64,000 nucleotides of DNA, taken from positions 62,001-126,000 of the forward strand of contig CAWJKE010000007.1 of NCBI GenBank assembly GCA_963843455.1, given 5' to 3'. Both the position numbers and the translations under genes were made by a program. The notes under the pieces were generated by a model. The model did not search any database. It had not been told where the DNA came from and worked only from the letters and a program-made list of their open reading frames with translations. This DNA comes from CAIQPS01 sp963843455 (GTDB lineage: Bacteria > Actinomycetota > Thermoleophilia > RBG-16-64-13). Positions 1 to 9,402 of the stretch are shown one piece after another (the first letter of the stretch is position 1; the number at the start of each line of letters is the position of its first letter).

Positions 1-604
1 ACGTAACGCTGAGGACCTTGAGTCTCTTGCTGCCGAAGACCGCGCCCAGACCGCCACGCCCCAGAGTGTGGGCGTGCTCGTGCATCACCGACGCGACCTT
101 GACGAGGTTTTCGCCTCCCACTCCGATGCACAGTGCCGAGGACCTCTTGTCCAGCGTGGCGAGCACTTCGTCCTCGGTCGTCCGGGTGTCTTTGCCCCAG
201 AGGTCTGAGGCCGGCAGGATCTCGGCCCCGTCCGCCGTTATGTGGAGGTGCACCGGCGTGGCGGACGCACCACGAACGAGGAGGGCGTCCCAGCCCGTCT
301 CCCGGAGCGTCCGGGCGAAGGTGCCGCCGCAATAGCATTCCAGCCATATTCCGGTGAGCGGACTCTTGCTGAAGGCTCCGAACCGGTTGGACCCGTACAT
401 GCCGTATGCGGAGAGCAGGCTCGGCGTGATGGCGATGACGTTGTCGTCGGAGAGGGGATCGACCGCGGGGTCGAGGTACTTCTCAAGCAGGCGGATACCG
501 AGGACCTTGCCCCCCAGGCCCAGGGTTCCGTCGGCTTCCAGTTCTTCAACGTGGGAATCGCCGGCCGTCAAGTCGACCACCAGCACTCTTCTCGTATCGG
601 TCAT
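1..604 (-). CDS. Aldehyde:ferredoxin oxidoreductase, N-terminal part (cut by window start)
   Basis: Tungsten-pterin enzymes of this family oxidise aldehydes to carboxylic acids and pass electrons to ferredoxin in the cytoplasm. Only the first 201 codons are in the window; the frame is open to base 1, so the catalytic domains lie outside. What is visible is the N-terminal beta domain: a start with an LVVDLT-type strand, SKSPLTG near residue 79, the following GGTFA segment, and DLWGKDT near residue 138, all in family order. The ATG at 604 is preceded by a GGGGGAGG ribosome site. It lies 56 bases after the aminotransferase stop on the same strand, so the two are probably cotranscribed. A role oxidising the aldehyde or 2-oxo acid product of amino acid breakdown is an inference. 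Confidence 0.88.
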   Translation of the reverse strand, partial: MTDTRRVLVVDLTAGDSHVEELEADGTLGLGGKVLGIRLLEKYLDPAVDPLSDDNVIAITPSLLSAYGMYGSNRFGAFSKSPLTGIWLECYCGGTFARTLRETGWDALLVRGASATPVHLHITADGAEILPASDLWGKDTRTTEDEVLATLDKRSSALCIGVGGENLVKVASVMHEHAHTLGRGGLGAVFGSKRLKVLSVT

Positions 605-660
605 GCTCAACCTCCCCCGGCGACTTCTCTGGTCGGCTCGTCGCCGGCGGACCGGCGCAG

Positions 661-1986
661 TTAGCCGGCGTTGTCCCAGTTGATCGTTTTGCTCACTTGC
701 TCGAGCGTGCTCTCGAGGATGTCCAACCCTCGAGCCAGGGTGGAGTCTTCGATAGTCAGCGGGACGAGGATGCGGATCACGTTGTGGTAGGTGCCCGCGC
801 CGACGTTGACAACGCCGTTCTCGAAGAGCTTGGTGCGGAAGACCTTGGCAAAGTCGCCGGCCGGCTTCTTCGTCTCCGGATCTTCCACCATCTCCATAGC
901 CGCCATCGCCCCGATGCCCCGGACGTCCCCGATCACCGGGAACTGCTTCTGGAGTTCGGTGAAGCGGGCGCGGATCCGGTTGCCCACAGCGGTCGCCCGG
1001 TCGAGGAGCCCCTCGCTCTCGATGATGTCGAAGACCGCCAGGCCCGCGCTGCACCCGGTGGGGTTGCCGCCGAACGTCGTTCCCACGCCGCTCGGGTGGA
1101 CAGTGTCCATGATCTCCTGCCGGCCGGTTATCCCCGATATAGGGAAGCCGGCCCCTAAGGCCTTGGCGGTGGTCATGATGTCGGGCTCGACTCCCCAATG
1201 TTCCATTGCGAACCAGGTGCCGGTCCGGCCCATGCCGGTCTGGATCTCGTCGGCGATCAGGAGGATGCCATGCTTGTCGCAGATATCCTTGATGATGCCC
1301 ATGTATTCCGGCGGAGGGACTATGAAGCCTCCCTCGCCCTGCACGGGCTCGGCGATGACGGCCGCAACCTCTTCGGCGTTGACCTGCTTGGCGAAGGCCT
1401 GCTCGAGAAACTTCGCGCACTCGCATCCGCAGTCAGGATGGGTGAGGGCCAGGGGACAGCGGTAGCAGTAAGCGTAGGGGATGCGGTAGACCTCCGATGC
1501 GTACGGTCCGAAGCCCACCTTGTAGGGGCTCACCTGCGAGGTGAGGCTGAGCGTCATGTAGGTGCGGCCGTGGAATGCGTCGTCAAAGGCGATAATGGCC
1601 TTACGACCCGTGGCGTAGCGGGCGATCTTGACGGCGTTCTCCACCGCCTCCGCGCCGGAATTCATGAAGAAGGTGCGCTTGGGCGAGTCGCCTGGGGCCA
1701 GAGTGTTGAGCCGTTCGGCGAGATTGAGGTAGCTCTCGTAGCCGAAAAGCCCGAAGCACATGTGGGAGTAGAGGTCCGCCTGCTCCTTGATCGCCGCGAT
1801 CACCTTGGGATGGCTGTGGCCTACGTTCATGACCCCGATGCCGGCAGCGAAGTCGATGTACTCCCGGCCTTCGACATCCGTGATGGTCGCGTTTCGTGCG
1901 CCGGCCACGTAGACAGGCGCGGTGGCGGGCACGCCGCGCGGGACGACCCCTGCTCTGAAGGCGGCGAGTTCGGCGTTCGTCGTCAT
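661..1986 (-). CDS. Class III aminotransferase, 4-aminobutyrate/acetylornithine type
   Basis: PLP-dependent aminotransferase of 441 residues, close in length and sequence pattern to GabT. Visible motifs are the substrate-side GHSHP near the N terminus, SGAEAVENA, HGRT, the PLP-binding IADEIQTG, the Schiff-base lysine in TTAKALGAG and a C-terminal VLRILVPLTIEDS-like block (here IRILVPLTIED). A Cys-rich insert (CYRCP then CGCEC) sits near residue 180, as in many bacterial and archaeal members. The start at 1986 has GGAGG just upstream; an in-frame GTG/ATG at 2010 would add eight poorly conserved residues. The gene is divergent from ilvD and upstream of an aldehyde:ferredoxin oxidoreductase, which favours a catabolic role in GABA or other omega-amino acid breakdown over arginine synthesis, but the exact substrate cannot be read. 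Confidence 0.85.
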   Translation of the reverse strand: MTTNAELAAFRAGVVPRGVPATAPVYVAGARNATITDVEGREYIDFAAGIGVMNVGHSHPKVIAAIKEQADLYSHMCFGLFGYESYLNLAERLNTLAPGDSPKRTFFMNSGAEAVENAVKIARYATGRKAIIAFDDAFHGRTYMTLSLTSQVSPYKVGFGPYASEVYRIPYAYCYRCPLALTHPDCGCECAKFLEQAFAKQVNAEEVAAVIAEPVQGEGGFIVPPPEYMGIIKDICDKHGILLIADEIQTGMGRTGTWFAMEHWGVEPDIMTTAKALGAGFPISGITGRQEIMDTVHPSGVGTTFGGNPTGCSAGLAVFDIIESEGLLDRATAVGNRIRARFTELQKQFPVIGDVRGIGAMAAMEMVEDPETKKPAGDFAKVFRTKLFENGVVNVGAGTYHNVIRILVPLTIEDSTLARGLDILESTLEQVSKTINWDNAG

Positions 1987-2116
1987 GAGTCCTCCAACCG
2001 GTTTCGCCACGGCCCGAGCGGCCCGCGGCTGTCAGTCCTTCTGCTGACCTTGAGCGTACCACGGGCGTGCCGTAAACTACGGGGACGTTCGGTCCTCTTG
2101 TCTATTTCACCTCAGC

Positions 2117-3808
2117 TTGGGAGTGGTCTTGGAAGGTATCAGTCATCGGGTGTACTCCGGTCCGGCTCGCGCCCCGCACCGTTCTCTCCTCCGCGCGCTC
2201 GGCGTAGGCCGGGACGACGCCGAGCGGCCGATCATCGGCGTAGCGAATTCGTACAACGAGCTCATCCCTGGGCATATGCATCTGAACACCATCGCCCAGC
2301 AGGTCAAGTATGGGGTGTATCAGGGCGGCGGCATCCCGCTGGAGTTCGACGTCATCGGCGTCTGCGACGGACTGGCCATGAACCATGAGGGCATGCACTA
2401 CTCCCTGGTGTCGCGCGAGGTCATCGCGGACTCCGTGGAGATCATGGCCAAGGCGCACGGCCTCGACGGACTGGTGCTCATCCCCAACTGCGACAAGGTC
2501 GTCCCCGGCATGGTCATGGCTGCCGCGCGGCTCGACATCCCGGTGGTGCTGGTCTCCGGCGGTCCCATGCTGGCGGGGGACTACCAGGGGCGCAAAGTGA
2601 GCCTCTCTCAGATCTTCGAGGGCGTCGGCAAGTACTACAAGGGCGACATGACCGCCGATGAACTATGCGACCTGGAGGATGCGGTCTGCCCGACGTGCGG
2701 TTCGTGCGCGGGCCTCTTCACGGCCAATTCGATGGGCTGCGTCATGGAGACGCTGGGCCTGACGCTCCCCGGCGACGCCACCATCCCGGCGCCGTTCTCG
2801 TCCCGGCTGATCCTGGCCCGCAACACCGGCGCGGTGGCGGTGGAGGTGGTGCGGAAGGGATGGACGGCCCGGCGATTCCTGAGCGAGGCCAGCATCCGCA
2901 ATGCGCTGGCCGTGGACGCGGCCCTCGGCTGTTCCACCAACACGGTGCTGCACCTCATGGCCATCGCGAACGAGGCTGGGGTGAAGCTCGAGTTGGAGAC
3001 GTTCAACGAGATAGCCGACCGCACGCCCAACCTGGTCAAGATCGCGCCATCCGGCACCCAGCATATGGAAGACCTCCACCGGGCGGGAGGGGTGATGGCC
3101 GTCATGAACCGGCTGGGGGAGGCCGGGCTGGTGGACGGTTCCGTGCCCACGATCGCCGGCGTCGACATGAAGACCCAGTACAAAGCGGCCCCGGTGCGCG
3201 ACGACGAGGTCATCCGGCCGCTCGCCAGCCCCTATCGCACTACCGGTGGTCTCGCCATGCTGTTCGGCAACCTCGCGCCGCGCGGCGCCGTGGTGAAAGA
3301 GTCCGCGGTGCTGCCCGAGATGCTCGTCCACAGGGGGCCGGCGATGGTGTTCGACGACGAGCCCTCGCTCATGGAAGCCATCGAGGGAGGCAGGATAGTC
3401 CCGGGTTCGGTCGTAGTCATCCGGTACGTGGGACCTAAGGGCGGTCCGGGAATGCCGGAGATGCTCACGCCCACGTCGGCTCTGGCAGGCGCGGGTCTGG
3501 ACCAGAGCGTGGCGCTCATCACGGACGGCCGCTTCAGCGGGGCCAGCCGGGGAGCGAGCATCGGCCACGTGGCGCCCGAGGCGCTGGACGGAGGCCCCAT
3601 AGCTCTCGTCGAGGACGGGGATGTGGTCAGCATCGACATCCCCGCGCGCACTCTGACTCTCGAAGTCGGCGACGCAGAGATGGAACAAAGGAGAATGGCG
3701 TGGCAGCGCCCGGCTCGAGAGTATTCGGGCGTGCTGCGCCGCTATGTAGCGTTTGTCTCCGGGGCCGAGACCGGCGCGATACTGGGCGGCGGGGAACCGC
3801 TTTCCTAG
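2117..3808 (+). CDS. ilvD: Dihydroxy-acid dehydratase
   Basis: Dehydrates 2,3-dihydroxy-isovalerate and 2,3-dihydroxy-3-methylvalerate to the 2-oxo acids of valine and isoleucine; Fe-S enzyme of the cytoplasm. The 563-residue protein matches the family along its length: RAPHRSLLRALG at the N terminus, VCDGLAMNHEGM, the cluster cysteine in PNCDK, CPTCGSCAGLFTANSM, and the C-terminal DGRFSGASRG loop. The start is uncertain. TTG at 2117 gives the longest frame, but TTG at 2129 has a better spaced GGGAG, and no ATG is available. It begins the ilvD-ilvB-ilvN-ilvC cluster and is divergent from the aminotransferase, with about 130 bases of shared upstream sequence. No leader peptide or T-box was recognised there. 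Confidence 0.95.
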   Translation: MGVVLEGISHRVYSGPARAPHRSLLRALGVGRDDAERPIIGVANSYNELIPGHMHLNTIAQQVKYGVYQGGGIPLEFDVIGVCDGLAMNHEGMHYSLVSREVIADSVEIMAKAHGLDGLVLIPNCDKVVPGMVMAAARLDIPVVLVSGGPMLAGDYQGRKVSLSQIFEGVGKYYKGDMTADELCDLEDAVCPTCGSCAGLFTANSMGCVMETLGLTLPGDATIPAPFSSRLILARNTGAVAVEVVRKGWTARRFLSEASIRNALAVDAALGCSTNTVLHLMAIANEAGVKLELETFNEIADRTPNLVKIAPSGTQHMEDLHRAGGVMAVMNRLGEAGLVDGSVPTIAGVDMKTQYKAAPVRDDEVIRPLASPYRTTGGLAMLFGNLAPRGAVVKESAVLPEMLVHRGPAMVFDDEPSLMEAIEGGRIVPGSVVVIRYVGPKGGPGMPEMLTPTSALAGAGLDQSVALITDGRFSGASRGASIGHVAPEALDGGPIALVEDGDVVSIDIPARTLTLEVGDAEMEQRRMAWQRPAREYSGVLRRYVAFVSGAETGAILGGGEPLS

Positions 3809-3911
3809 CGCTACACAGGGCTCCGGCTTTCGCCCGGACGTCGCGGCCATCATTCGGCCGCCACGCCCGGCGGTCAGGGCAAGCGCACGACATAGCGACG
3901 GAGCTGGATCA

Positions 3912-5601
3912 ATGAAAGCAGCGAGAGTGATCCTGGAAGCGCTCAAGCGCGAAGGGGTCGACACCATATTCGGTTTTCCCGGGGGAGTCCTCCTTCCCCT
4001 ATACGACGCCCTCTACGACTTCGATATCAATCACATCCTGGCCCGGCACGAGCAGGGAGCAGGGCACGCAGCCGACGGCTACGCCCGGGCGTCGGGCAAG
4101 GTCGGGCGTGTGTCTGGCCACCTCTGGTCCCGGCGCCACCAATCTCGTCACTCCCATCGCCAATGCCTACATGGACAGCGTGCCGATGGTGGCCATAACC
4201 GGCCAGGTGAGCCGCCATCTTATCGGGCTCGACTCGTTCCAGGAGGCCGACGTCACCGGCATAACCCTGCCGATCGTCAAGCACAGCTACCTGGTGAAGA
4301 ACTCGGCCGATCTCCCGCGCATCATCCGGGAGGCCTTCTACATCGCGAGCACCGGGCGTCCGGGGCCGGTGGTCATCGACATCCCGGTGGACGTCACGAA
4401 AGAGGACATGGAGTTCGATCTCGCCGCTGTGCCGCAGGTGAACCTTCCCGGCTACCGTCCGACCCTCAAGGGCCATCCCAAGCAGATCCGGGAAGCTGCG
4501 CGCGTGATCGCCGCGGCCGAGCGCCCGGTCATCTACGCCGGCGGCGGGGTGGTCATCTCCGGCGCCTCGGACGAACTGAGGGAACTGGCCCTGTACGGGC
4601 ACATCCCGGTGGCCACGACGCTCACCGGCAAGGGCTGCTTTCCCGAGGACCACGACCTTTCGATGGGCATGGTGGGCATGCATGGCACGCCCTACGCCAA
4701 CTACGCTCTCAGCCAGGCCGACCTGGTCTTCGCGGTGGGGGTCCGCTTCGACGATCGCGTCACCGGCAAACTGGAGGCTTTCGCCCCGCACGCCACCTTC
4801 GTCCACGTGGACGTGGACCCCGCGGAGATATCCAAGAACGTGGCCATCGACGTGCCCATCGTGGGCGACGCCAAGCGGGTGCTCGCGGCGTTGCTCGTGG
4901 AACTCACCAAGCTCCAGCTGTCTCCCGACCGGCACCTGCCCTGGATGGAGCAGGTGGAGGCCTGGAAGCGCGATCATCCGCTCGTCATCAGAGAGTCGGA
5001 CGACGGCGAGATCATGCCCGAGTGGGCCATCAACAAGATATGGGAGGTCACCCGGGGCGACGCGGTGATCTGCACCGAGGTGGGACAGCACCAGATGTGG
5101 GCGGCGCAGCACTACCTGTCCCGCAAGCCCCGGCGGTTCATCAGCTCGGGCGGTCTGGGGACGATGGGTTTCGGCTTTCCGGCCGCCATCGGAGCGCAGG
5201 TCGCCTGCCCGGGCCAGCTGGTCATCGATATCGCCGGCGACGGCTCTTTCCAGATGACGCTGCAGGAACTGGCCACCGCTGTGCAGTACGGGCTGCCGGT
5301 GAAGGTCTGCATCATCAACAACCAGTACCTGGGGATGGTCCGGCAGTGGCAGGAGCTGTTCTGGAACGGGCGCTACAGCCATACCTGCGTCGAGTGCCAG
5401 CCCGATTTCGTCAAGTTGGCCGACGCCTATGGAGCGGAGGGCCACCGGGTCACCAGACCGGAGGATCTGGAAGAGGTGTTGCGGGTCGCCTTCGCCAGCG
5501 ACGGTCCCGCCATCATCGACATCCGGGTCAAGCGGGAGGCGAACGTCTATCCCATGATCCCGGCCGGCGGTACCGTCCACGACATGATGGAGCGTGACTG
5601 A
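3912..5601 (+). CDS. ilvB: Acetolactate synthase large subunit, one frameshift
   Basis: ThDP-dependent catalytic subunit that condenses pyruvate with pyruvate or 2-oxobutyrate, the first common step of branched-chain synthesis. The N-terminal part (GFPGGVLLPLYD, then RHEQGAGHAADGYARASGKVG) is in the frame of the ATG at 3912. The rest, from CLATSGPGATN to the stop, is one base out of step. Removing one G from the GGG at 4104-4106 joins them into 562 residues of standard length, so a sequencing insertion is likely. ThDP/Mg binding is seen at GDGSF with the downstream NN (INNQYLGMV), and FAD-domain motifs such as GVRFDDRVTGK are present. The stop overlaps the ilvN start in ATGA, which points to translational coupling. 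Confidence 0.93.
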
Positions 5602-6086
5602 TGAAGCACACGCTTTCGGTGCTGGTGGAGAACAAGCCGGGCGTCCTTACCCGGGTGGCGGGACTGTTCGCCAGGCGCGGGTTCAACATCGACAGCCTGG
5701 TGGTGGGGGAGACGGAGAATCCTCAGCTCTCCCGGATGACCATCACCGTCGACGAACAGGACCAGCCGGTGGAGCAGGTGACCAAGCAACTCCACAAGCT
5801 CATCAACGTCCTCAAGATCACCGACCTCGACCCCTCGGGGAGCGTGGAGCGGGAGTTGCTGCTCATCAAGGTCAAGGCCGACGGGCAGAGCCGGGCCGAG
5901 ATCATGCAAATGGTGGAGATCTTCGGGGCGACCATCGTCGACGTCACGAGCGAAGTCCTGCTGATCGAGATGACTGGGGCTCGCGACAAGGTCGGGGCCT
6001 TCATCGACCTACTGGTGCCGTTCGGGATCGTCGAGTTGATGCGCACCGGGCGCCTGGCCATGAGCCGGGGCCGGAAGTCGACGTGA
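5601..6086 (+). CDS. ilvN: Acetolactate synthase small regulatory subunit
   Basis: Regulatory partner of IlvB that stimulates activity and gives valine feedback sensitivity. It has 161 residues, the usual length for the long IlvN/IlvH class. An N-terminal ACT domain starts with LSVLVENKPGVLTRVAGLF and carries RGFNIDSL; a second ACT-like domain follows from about residue 80 (RELLLIKVKAD) and ends with GIVELMRTGR, a strongly conserved tail. The ATG overlaps the ilvB stop by four bases. A gap of about 115 bases separates it from ilvC. Confidence 0.95.
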   Translation: MKHTLSVLVENKPGVLTRVAGLFARRGFNIDSLVVGETENPQLSRMTITVDEQDQPVEQVTKQLHKLINVLKITDLDPSGSVERELLLIKVKADGQSRAEIMQMVEIFGATIVDVTSEVLLIEMTGARDKVGAFIDLLVPFGIVELMRTGRLAMSRGRKST

Positions 6087-6201
6087 CGGACGCCCAGACC
6101 GGGCGCGTATAACGGGCGCGCGTCGGCCGGAGTAGCGCCGCGGCGCGGCGGACGTGTGTTACCCTCCCTGCGACGTACGAATTAGGAGGTAGCTGACAAA
6201 G

Positions 6202-7200
6202 ATGCTGTACGAAAAGGATGCCGATCTGCATCTTCTTGACGGGAAGACCGTGGCCGTCATCGGCTTCGGAAGCCAAGGACATGCCCACTCGCAGAATCTG
6301 AGAGATAGTGGGGTCAAGGTAGTCGTGGCCGAAGCGCCGGGCAGCGCGGCCTGGGACCGCGCCGCCGCCGCCGGCTTCGACGTGCTGACCGCCAACGCCG
6401 CCGCCGCTCTCGCCGACGTCATCATGATGGTGGTGCCCGACCAGACCCAGAAGCTGGTCTACGAGTCTGCGGTCCGCGATAACCTCAAAGACGGCGATAT
6501 GTTGATGTTTGCCCACGGGTTCAATATCCACTTCAACCAGATCGTGCCGCCGCCCAACGTCGACGTCACCATGATCGCTCCCAAGGGTCCCGGCCATTTG
6601 GTGCGCCGGGTGTACACCGAGGGTGGGGGAGTGCCGGCACTGATAGCCGTGTACCAGGACGCGACGGGCAAAGCGCGCGACAAAGCTCTGGCCTACGCCA
6701 AGGGCATCGGCTCTCTCCGCGCGGGTGTCATCGAGACCACCTTCAAGGAAGAGACCGAGACCGATCTGTTCGGCGAGCAGGCCGTCCTTTGTGGCGGCGT
6801 CAGCGAGCTCGTCCGAGCCGGCTTCGAGACCTTGGTCGACGCGGGCTATCAGCCCGAGATCGCCTACTTCGAGTGCCTGCACGAGCTCAAGCTCATCGTG
6901 GATCTCATCTACGAGCACGGCATCAGCGGCATGCGTTACTCGATCTCCGACACCGCCGAGTATGGCGACATGACCCGGGGCAAGCGCGTCATCAGCGAAG
7001 ACGTGCGCGAGGAGATGGAGCTTATCCTCGAAGAGATCCAGACCGGCGAGTTCGCCCGGGAGTGGATCCTGGAGAACATGGCGGGACGCCCAGTCTACAA
7101 TGCCATCAAGCGCGAAGAGTCCGAGCACGAGATCGAGATTGTCGGTCGGCAACTCCGCGCCATGATGCCCTGGCTGGGCAAGGGCGGCAAGCTGGAGTAA
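6202..7200 (+). CDS. ilvC: Ketol-acid reductoisomerase (class I)
   Basis: Converts acetolactate or acetohydroxybutyrate to the dihydroxy acid using NAD(P)H and Mg2+. At 332 residues it is the short class I form. The Rossmann motif GFGSQGHAHSQNLRDSG is near residue 18. The metal and substrate residues lie in ETETDLFGEQAVLCGG and in the C-terminal FECLHELKLIVDLIYE and SDTAEYGD segments. In class I enzymes the loop after GSQGHA helps decide cofactor choice; here it reads NLRDSGVKVVVAE, which does not settle it by eye. The ATG has AGGAGG at a normal distance. A strong hairpin terminator follows at 7249, so it ends the ilv transcript. Confidence 0.96.
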   Translation: MLYEKDADLHLLDGKTVAVIGFGSQGHAHSQNLRDSGVKVVVAEAPGSAAWDRAAAAGFDVLTANAAAALADVIMMVVPDQTQKLVYESAVRDNLKDGDMLMFAHGFNIHFNQIVPPPNVDVTMIAPKGPGHLVRRVYTEGGGVPALIAVYQDATGKARDKALAYAKGIGSLRAGVIETTFKEETETDLFGEQAVLCGGVSELVRAGFETLVDAGYQPEIAYFECLHELKLIVDLIYEHGISGMRYSISDTAEYGDMTRGKRVISEDVREEMELILEEIQTGEFAREWILENMAGRPVYNAIKREESEHEIEIVGRQLRAMMPWLGKGGKLE

Positions 7201-7248
7201 CGGACGATCTTCCGGGCCAGTCTTGACCGGGAGCTAGCGAGACCCATT

Positions 7249-7285
7249 GGGGCGCCACCGCCTGGCGGTTGCGCCCCTTTCTCTT
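7249..7285 (+). terminator. Rho-independent terminator after ilvC
   Basis: A GC-rich inverted repeat has arms GGGGCGCCACCGCC and GGCGGTTGCGCCCC (one mismatch), followed by TTTCTCTT. It lies 48 bases past the ilvC stop and before the convergent LysR gene. Confidence 0.8.
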
Positions 7286-7330
7286 GCTGCCCTTAACCGC
7301 GGCGCCGGTAGCCGCGGCGCGCGCAGCCTC

Positions 7331-8222
7331 CTAGCCCGCGTCTCCCGATAGGTACATCTTCACGTGGATGATGAGTGCGCGCGCCGCCCCCGTGGGGGAG
7401 CGGTCCTTTGCCTGGATGAGGTTCAGGTCCCTGCTCATGCCACCCTCGACCTTGAGCACGGACAGGCCTCCGCCGCTTACCTCGCCCACGGTCATCGCCG
7501 GGAGGAGCGATATGCCCAAGCCCTGTCTGACGAAGTTCTTCACCGATTCCACCGAGCCGGTCCGGTACGGCACCTGCGGCTCGAATCCGGCGCTACGACA
7601 GGCTTCCATCACCTGGACGGTCACGTTGAACGATTCCGAGGGGAAGAGGAAGGGCTCGTGAGAGAGTTCGGGCAGGGCGACCGAGCGCCGTCCGGCAAGC
7701 CTGTGGCCGGGGGGGACCACTACGAGCAGCTCCTCGGTGGTCAGCAGGACGGTGTCGAGGGTGGTGGGCGAGCCCGAGGCGGTGACCACGGCAAAGTCGA
7801 TACTGCCCTCCAGGACCATCCGGGCGAGGTCCGCGTCGCCACCTTCCACCAGTTCGATGGTGACCCGCGGGAAAGTGGCGCGAAACGAGGCCAGCAGCTT
7901 GGGCGCTACGTAGGTAGCAACGGAAGGGTTGCAGCCCACCCGCACCTCGCCGGTCTCCACTCCCATGTGCTCATTGAGCACCCGCACCGCCTCGTCGGCC
8001 CGGAAGAGGACTGCTTGAGCCAAGGGCAGGAAGATCTCACCGCTGGGGGTGAGCTTGATCTTCCGGTGCTCGCGGTCGAACAGGCGGGTCCCCAATTCTC
8101 TTTCGAGCCGCTGCATCTGGTAGGTGAGCGCGGGTTGCGACACGTGCAGCGACTCCGAGGACCGGCGTGAAGCTGAGCGTGTCGGCTATATTGACGAAGT
8201 ATTTGAGCTGGAACAGTTCCAT
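7331..8222 (-). CDS. LysR-family transcriptional regulator, one frameshift
   Basis: DNA-binding regulator with an N-terminal winged helix-turn-helix and a periplasmic-binding-like effector domain. The first 20 residues (MELFQLKYFVNIADTLSFT) are in one frame and the rest, from SSESLHVSQPALTYQ, in the next. Removing one base from the ACGCCGG run near 8166 rebuilds the classic HTH and a 296-residue protein of normal length. The effector domain includes VGCNPSVATYVAPKLL and a late LGISLLPAM segment typical of the family. It is convergent with ilvC and divergent from the EamA transporter, which makes that transporter the most likely target. The effector cannot be read. No good ribosome site precedes the ATG, only the palindrome annotated at 8230. 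Confidence 0.85.
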
Positions 8223-8229
8223 GGTAATG

Positions 8230-8244
8230 ATAAGCCGAACTTAT
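8230..8244. promoter_or_regulatory. Putative LysR-type box
   Basis: The dyad ATAAG-N5-CTTAT fits the T-N11-A pattern bound by LysR-type regulators. It lies eight bases from the lysR start and about 220 bases from the eamA start in an AT-rich patch, so autoregulation is the simplest reading. Confidence 0.4.
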
Positions 8245-8380
8245 AGCACAGATAGAAACAATATATTGGATTTATAACCAACCAACGGGTATCCTGCTTT
8301 TTGGCTGAGCACTGAATCAAGGCGGTCACCGGGAACCCCCCCTCCCAGATCGCTGCAGAGCTGAGCAGCTTTTCCCGCGT

Positions 8381-8414
8381 ATAGCCGACTCTTTCCCCCA
8401 AAGGAGTCGGCTAT
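8381..8414. promoter_or_regulatory. Perfect 11-bp inverted repeat upstream of the EamA gene
   Basis: The arms ATAGCCGACTC and GAGTCGGCTAT flank a 12-base loop with a C5 run. The repeat lies 50 bases before the eamA start. No T-run follows it, so an operator or a 5'-leader hairpin is more likely than a terminator. Confidence 0.4.
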
Positions 8415-8463
8415 GCTACTTTGTGGACCGTCTTCCGTCCAGTCCGCCCGCGAGGAATAGCAC

Positions 8464-9402
8464 GTGCGACCGATGCAACTGTTGGAGCGGTTCCGGCCGC
8501 ATGATCCGGCCCGAGTGCGGGTTCTGGCCGAGTTCGGGTTGCTCGCAGCCGCCCTCATCTGGGGGTTCAATTTCATCCTGGTCAAGATGGCGATCGGCCA
8601 CATGCCTCCCGTCTACTACGTGGGACTCCGCTTCTTGGTGGGCGCCGTCTTCCTGCTCCCCTTCTCGTGGGGGCAGATGAAGCGGCTCGACCGGCAGGGG
8701 TGGCTCATCGGTCTGGGCGTGGGCGTCCTTCTCTTCGGCGGATTCGTGCTGCAGACCGTCGGCCTGAGCTCCACGTCACCGGGTGTCTCGGGCTTCCTCA
8801 CCGGGCTCTACGTGATCATGGTCCCGATCATCCTTGGGCTTGTCACCGGGCGGTGGCCCTCGCCCATGGTGGGCGTAGGCGTTGTGGTCGTGGTCGCCGG
8901 ATTCGCGATCCTCTCCCTCTACGGCGATCTGGCGTTCGGATGGGGTGAGGTCTTCACTCTGCTCGCGACCATCTTCTGGGCCTTCCACATCCTGGGCGTC
9001 GCCTACGGCTCGACCAGACTGGGCGCGCTCGCTTTCGTGCAGTTGCAGTTGACGACCTGCGCCGTGCTCTCCCTGGCCGGCTCGTTCATCTTCGAGGGGC
9101 CTGCACTCTTTCCGGGGTGGGCGGCCACCGGGGCGGTGCTCTGGACGGGGATCATGGGCAGTCTGGTGGCCTACGTGCTGATGGTCGTCGGCCAGCGCTA
9201 TACCCCGCCCACGCTAGCCGGGCTGATCATGAGCCTGGAGGCGGTCTTCGCCCTGATCTTCTCGATCATCGTGGGCTACGACACCCTCACGGGCAGGACC
9301 CTCCTGGGGTTCGCGGTGGTGTTCGCCGGCACCACGTTGGCCCGCATCGGCACCGAGAAAGAGCCGGAGATCGCTGCCGAGCAGGCCCCGCCGGCCCCCT
9401 AG
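8464..9402 (+). CDS. EamA/DMT-superfamily transporter
   Basis: Inner-membrane transporter of the drug/metabolite superfamily, with two EamA repeats and about ten hydrophobic segments in 312 residues. The first repeat starts with ALIWGFNFILVKMAI and GLRFLVGAVFLLPF; the second has TFWAFHILGVA-like sequence and ends with LIMSLEAVFALIFSIIVGYDTLTGRTLLG, both typical of the family. The GTG start has GAGGAA eight bases upstream. Members export amino acids, metabolites or nucleosides; the substrate is not readable here. It is divergent from the LysR regulator. Its TAG stop shares the palindrome CTAG with the stop of the convergent hydrolase gene. Confidence 0.85.
   Translation: MRPMQLLERFRPHDPARVRVLAEFGLLAAALIWGFNFILVKMAIGHMPPVYYVGLRFLVGAVFLLPFSWGQMKRLDRQGWLIGLGVGVLLFGGFVLQTVGLSSTSPGVSGFLTGLYVIMVPIILGLVTGRWPSPMVGVGVVVVVAGFAILSLYGDLAFGWGEVFTLLATIFWAFHILGVAYGSTRLGALAFVQLQLTTCAVLSLAGSFIFEGPALFPGWAATGAVLWTGIMGSLVAYVLMVVGQRYTPPTLAGLIMSLEAVFALIFSIIVGYDTLTGRTLLGFAVVFAGTTLARIGTEKEPEIAAEQAPPAP

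Noticed and set aside
2011..2116. T-box or leader-peptide attenuator before ilvD
   Set aside because: The region is too short, and no specifier loop, T-box sequence or run of Leu/Val/Ile codons was seen.
4027..5580. Long minus-strand open frame (517 codons) under ilvB
   Set aside because: It is the antisense shadow of ilvB in GC-rich DNA; its His/Asp/Gly/Val-rich sequence has no family pattern.
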